DNA from: Paracidobacterium acidisoli
GTDB lineage: Bacteria > Acidobacteriota > Terriglobia > Terriglobales > Acidobacteriaceae
Direction of reading: 5' to 3'
NCBI RefSeq assembly: GCF_003428625.2
Contig: NZ_QVQT02000002.1
Coordinates: forward strand, 1 to 64,000
DNA: 64,000 nucleotides
The notes below the pieces were generated by a model. That model made no database searches. It was not told where the DNA came from and was given only the letters and a program-made list of their open reading frames with translations. This document shows positions 61,501 through 64,000 of the stretch, in pieces; the stretch's first letter is position 1; the number at the start of each line of letters is the position of its first letter. The position numbers were made by a program, and so were the translations under genes.

Positions 61501-62792
61501 ATCAGGTAGCTAGCGGCGCGGGACCTCTGTTTGAGCGTGACCAGACGCGGCTAAAGAACCCTATGGTGTTCGAATACACAGCCAGTATCGAACAACAGGT
61601 TGGACGCAACGTGGTGTTTGAGCTGGCATATGTCGGATCAGAAGGGCATCGTCACCCGGCTATCTATGACAGTAATTTCCTGAATGAGTTTTATTGCCAG
61701 TCAGGAGTTGCAGCAAGCAATTCCATTAAAAATACGTGTTTGCCAAATACGTTCTTTCCGGTCTTTACCGAATCCAACTTCGGCTATTCGCACTACAACT
61801 CGTTTATTGCAAGGGTAAGGACAGAAGAGTGGCATGGGTTGAGCCTGGATGTTTCCTATGCCTATGCAAAATCGCTGGATGATATTGCGGGAAGCCAGTT
61901 TCCTGCAGTCGTTGATTCGGTCTGGAACCAGTTGTTCGGAAGGCAATTTTACGGGATGGGTAATCCAGCTGCATTTGGACTGGCAGCGAATACTGCAGCC
62001 TATGGGGATCGCGGTCAATTCGAATCAGGCTGTACGGCCCAGCAGTGTCTTGCCCAGGCGGTACTGAATGCGCATGTTCCTTCTGTGGATACGCTTAACT
62101 CAGCGCTGACAACCACAGGAGCACGGCCAGTGATTACCAGCCATTACAGCATTCCGCAGAATCCGCTGAACCTGAATGCAGATTATGCTCCCTCGGATTT
62201 TGACATTCGCCAGCGAGTCGCCGGAGATTTTATCTACAACATCCCATCAGGACATCTGCCAAGGCTGATGCGGGATTTTACCCTTAGCGGAATTCTTCTG
62301 GCTGAAGGTGGTCAACCATTCACGATCTTTGCCGGGCCGGCATATGGGCAGATTACACAGATGGTGAAGCTCAACGGTCCAGTACATATGGACAGAAATC
62401 CGAACGGCTATTTCAGTTACAAACCCGGCGCTATTTCTCTGATCGGAACCAACTATCTGAATGGCTGTTCCAGCCTGTATGCAATTTCATGTCTGTATTC
62501 GAGTACCCCGCAGGGAGCGGGGCCGATTCCGGGAGCAGATCGCAGAAATTCATTCTACGGCCCCGACTACATCTCGCAGGATATTGCGCTGCAGAAGATA
62601 ACGACACTTGGAACAGACTCCGTCAGGCTTGTGCTGCGGGGCGAGGTCTACAATCTTTTCAACCATGCAAACTTTGATAATCCGATCAGCAACTATAGTC
62701 CGGACGGAGTTCAGATTAACCCCGAGTTTGGATTGATTCGGTCATCGCATCCGCCGCGCCAGACGCAGTTTGGTGCACGCCTGGAGTTCTGA
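58566..62792 (+). CDS. Oar-like TonB-dependent receptor
   Basis: 1408 residues. Signal peptide (CILLMFAMTAVTAAMAQ), then a carboxypeptidase-regulatory-like domain (SGQVVDGAKKPVAGIRVRL, DENGVYTFEDVPPLSDYSV), a Pro/Gln/Ala linker, a plug-like part (PPYATNFLIDGHG, GASGGVVDVVTSRG) and a long beta barrel ending in ...QFGARLEF with the terminal Phe of outer-membrane barrels. No clear TonB box. Members transport glycans or peptides, or act in adhesion. ATG 58566 with GGAG about 7 bases upstream is preferred to GTG 58560. 70 bases separate it from the TPR gene. Confidence 0.9.
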   Translation: MKDWLKACILLMFAMTAVTAAMAQTSIVSGQVVDGAKKPVAGIRVRLINPSLPYKEVVTDENGVYTFEDVPPLSDYSVEVMGKITIQSIAFEVPIDNPKLVLPDIVYEEPAVPAVAAQAPVQASSSQRATAPAPSTASGGITITANPVQNSATVQPLPVRQNVSKQRQPAVQPVFLTSLGVNVSGTQLRVLPLYNRNFLALGNLSPGVHDVPQGSALEGAAFSISGSPPYATNFLIDGHGNIASSTDQAIPFQVNEGIQEFRITYANQGAQYGGASGGVVDVVTSRGRGSQSGAWHGSIFGYYNSDSLNAGSPISAYSGTTFAKAVAYAGPMNSPTYTAAGSYSAFDCISDVAANCASPNLSAVDAGTKWLSFAPTTYNAMASLLGSGLIGATPCGGAPCGNFQPWDAAGALAQYDSRVLPVQSRQFGANLGGPLLSRRVFLFASYEGTLINNANPIFERVPTGTDLANAAANDNTGLASRYLGLYPKANITGGGSSSGGWNIFNFYRGTAPNFTHVHNVLVRPDIILPHEQSLSLRYTGQILDQLHDDNLPAQVDYAGNGAERFAQNQSAALSLSGRLFGGASRYGNNELRIGFTQFRLDELPQDRHSGANAYLPTFVLSGVDSQYAGAKSGTPGAFGGWFDSFWASCGGTVGSGHCPNYSQPAAAWQSPSPVTPSLDGEFPMARLGAPLVAPSQHRDSEFQLYDLLSLKLTNRHIFNVGGDLRYNQNFLYDGSLTRGLVVSNNLGEFTSDSETCISCGKAFVRPSFDYALRQPTPYIGDLRSWTGGVFAEDRFTPNRKLLITLGVRYEYFGQPLEQKGRLWNYINSTNGLVREGTTQAFDAFGNACSGAQSSLASVYAAQQIAFSSTGCGQGSPGFNLPTDKTSVAPRFGLAYAPDAERRRVYRIGGGLYYDRLPASYTLQLLRNRPTPFDINAPSALYGQNFASSYCGGINTQCGLGNGALALLSGGVANGVEAAYQVASGAGPLFERDQTRLKNPMVFEYTASIEQQVGRNVVFELAYVGSEGHRHPAIYDSNFLNEFYCQSGVAASNSIKNTCLPNTFFPVFTESNFGYSHYNSFIARVRTEEWHGLSLDVSYAYAKSLDDIAGSQFPAVVDSVWNQLFGRQFYGMGNPAAFGLAANTAAYGDRGQFESGCTAQQCLAQAVLNAHVPSVDTLNSALTTTGARPVITSHYSIPQNPLNLNADYAPSDFDIRQRVAGDFIYNIPSGHLPRLMRDFTLSGILLAEGGQPFTIFAGPAYGQITQMVKLNGPVHMDRNPNGYFSYKPGAISLIGTNYLNGCSSLYAISCLYSSTPQGAGPIPGADRRNSFYGPDYISQDIALQKITTLGTDSVRLVLRGEVYNLFNHANFDNPISNYSPDGVQINPEFGLIRSSHPPRQTQFGARLEF

Positions 62793-62813
62793 GGATCGAG
62801 GCCGGGTACCGCA

Positions 62814-62891
62814 ATGAAAGAGACTGACAAAGAGTATGGTGCGGACGTAGACTACGCCCAATTGTATTCAGAGCCCGAGAAACAGAGCTAA
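62814..62891 (+). CDS. Possible 25-residue peptide upstream of the YkgJ gene
   Basis: ATG 62814 to TAA 62891 encodes MKETDKEYGADVDYAQLYSE followed by PEKQS. It is acidic and hydrophilic with no membrane segment. The stop is one base before the ATG of the next gene, an arrangement that fits a translated leader or a small coupled gene. The ribosome site is weak (GAGG about 12 bases upstream). Chance is possible at this length. Confidence 0.35.
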   Translation: MKETDKEYGADVDYAQLYSEPEKQS

Positions 62892-62892
62892 A

Positions 62893-63732
62893 ATGACTAC
62901 GCTGCCGGAAAACCCATATTTGCCCGAAGATATGTCATCGCCGATGGTCGAAGTGCATTTCGAGCTTCGGGTGGGCGTGGGGACACTAAAGGCTAAAGTC
63001 GATGTTCCGGCCGGGCAAACCACGATGACTGGCCTGTTGCCCATCCTGCAAAATCTGGAAACCGCGGTTATCGATAAGGTTGTGCATGAGGCAACTGCAT
63101 CCGGACATTCGATTTCGTGCCGCGCAGGCTGCGGAGCATGTTGCAGACAATTAGTCCCGGTAAGCATTTTCGAAGCGGAAGCTCTTTTCCAGTGGTTCAG
63201 CGATCTGCAGGAGGAACAGAGAGAAATGATTGAGCAGCGGTTTCATCAGGCGCTGCTCGCTCTGCGGGAGAATGGAATTCTGCAGCGGCTTCTGGACGAA
63301 GAGTGGAGCAAAGACGAGGAATCGGTTACAAGGCTGGCCATCGATTATTTTCATGCAAGAGTAGCATGCCCGTTTCTGCAGAACGAGAACTGCAGCATTC
63401 ATCCTATTCGCCCGCTGAGTTGCCGCGAGTACCTTGTAACCGGACCGCCGGCACTTTGCGATGATCCGTCCATCCACGACGTACGTGGTGTGAAGTTTCC
63501 ATTTACGCTGTCACGGGCTTTATACCGGTTAGGGCAGGAACTGGAGCACGATAATCGCGGATGGATTCCTATGGTCTTTTTGCTGGCATGGGGGAAGAGC
63601 GGGCTTCATCCGGGAGAGCACTTTACCGGAACCGGGCAGGAAGTGCTTCGTATCTTTATGGAGCATCTGGCGACAATGGCTTCGACAGACAAAGGCGGAA
63701 AAACTTCTGCCGGACTCATGCAGGCAACCTAG
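62893..63732 (+). CDS. YkgJ-family cysteine cluster protein
   Basis: 279 residues. The metal-binding signature CRAGCGACCRQL (C-x3-C-x2-CC) near residues 76-87 and a second set, ACPFLQNENCSIHPIRPLSCREY, match YkgJ zinc/iron-chelating proteins. The flanks are helical with no membrane segment. Some relatives act on flagellin lysines or in metal handling; the role here is unknown. A short possible leader gene is directly upstream. Confidence 0.85.
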   Translation: MTTLPENPYLPEDMSSPMVEVHFELRVGVGTLKAKVDVPAGQTTMTGLLPILQNLETAVIDKVVHEATASGHSISCRAGCGACCRQLVPVSIFEAEALFQWFSDLQEEQREMIEQRFHQALLALRENGILQRLLDEEWSKDEESVTRLAIDYFHARVACPFLQNENCSIHPIRPLSCREYLVTGPPALCDDPSIHDVRGVKFPFTLSRALYRLGQELEHDNRGWIPMVFLLAWGKSGLHPGEHFTGTGQEVLRIFMEHLATMASTDKGGKTSAGLMQAT

Positions 63733-63770
63733 AGATCGGTTAACAGACCTCCAGGTTATGCAGCGTCAAT

Positions 63771-64000
63771 CTATTGTGTTTTTACGGTGTCTCCGATCTG
63801 AGGTTTGCCGCTTCCACTGAAGCTCCCAACAGCGGAGTTGGCGTCGACGGAAGTGATAGTTAGCTGCCCAAGCTGATTTTCGATCGTGCGCAATGGCTTA
63901 CCTGTGGTCGGATCTTTAATAACACGGACAGGATGCGAAACGATCAGCTTATCGCCAACCTTCAGCCCCGCGGAACTGCCCACATTAATGATGACATCGG
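63771..64000 (-). CDS. Partial gene: C terminus of a CsgG/FlgT_C-like protein
   Basis: Only the last 76 codons are in the window; the gene continues beyond 64000. VIINVGSSAGLKVGDKLIVSHPVRVIKDPTTGKPLRTIENQLGQLTI resembles the small beta domain at the end of CsgG-family and FlgT-like proteins ('INVGSxxGVKVGDxxxV' with a 'DPxTG' turn). Too short for a firm call. It converges with the YkgJ gene. Confidence 0.5.
   Translation of the reverse strand, partial: DVIINVGSSAGLKVGDKLIVSHPVRVIKDPTTGKPLRTIENQLGQLTITSVDANSAVGSFSGSGKPQIGDTVKTQ

Overview
The window looks like chromosomal DNA of an acidobacterium, most likely class Terriglobia / family Acidobacteriaceae. This is inferred from gene types, not from a database match. 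The evidence is an Oar-like TonB-dependent receptor with an N-terminal carboxypeptidase-regulatory domain, two giant secreted proteins sharing one C-terminal membrane hairpin, a FecR protein rich in Gly/Trp/Tyr, heme genes ordered hemX-hemA-hemC-hemD, and many short palindromic repeats between genes. I see no phage, integrase, transposase, CRISPR array, tRNA or rRNA. About 40 protein genes are supported.

Positions 1-8.4 kb hold a small zinc-ribbon membrane protein and a leftward group: mutS, nagZ, anmK and a peptide-binding lipoprotein. The last three fit recovery of cell-wall muropeptides. 8.4-9.0 kb is a ParDE-type toxin-antitoxin pair. 9.1-18.5 kb is a heme operon (hemX-hemA, then hemC-hemD) split by a 4.6-kb gene for a beta-helix surface protein. 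18.8-24.8 kb holds nth, a DedA protein, inositol-phosphate synthase, a CDGSH protein, a Phd/PIN toxin-antitoxin pair with a clear operator palindrome, and thiG.

24.8-46.5 kb is mixed housekeeping and carbohydrate metabolism: ruvC, a FecR protein, rsmA, glgA, a DinB protein opposite a WYL-regulator/PP2C-phosphatase fusion, an adhesin-like beta-strand protein, an aldo/keto reductase, a GH39 glycosidase, yebC, a PagL-like deacylase, ftcD, nicotinamidase coupled to an RMD1-like membrane protein, a Nudix hydrolase and a 1246-residue GH13 enzyme. 46.6-62.8 kb is a same-strand cluster: a 2552-residue secreted repeat protein, a Ser/Thr kinase with a long TPR-like region and an outside domain, a TPR protein overlapping it by four bases, and a TonB-dependent receptor. 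Then come a YkgJ cysteine-cluster protein and a gene cut by the window end.

The strongest unexplained signal is in the first ~23 kb: at least six families of short palindromic repeats, absent from the right-hand 40 kb. Several copies lie in frame inside genes (nagZ, mutS twice, probably nth and the signal peptide of the binding protein). One 45-bp family has no stop codon in any of six frames and a length divisible by three, so copies can sit or expand inside genes without breaking them. This resembles the Rickettsia palindromic elements, but I do not recognise it as a described family here. Other leading points are the WYL-PP2C fusion, the shared C-terminal hairpin of the two giant proteins, and the kinase/giant protein/receptor cluster.
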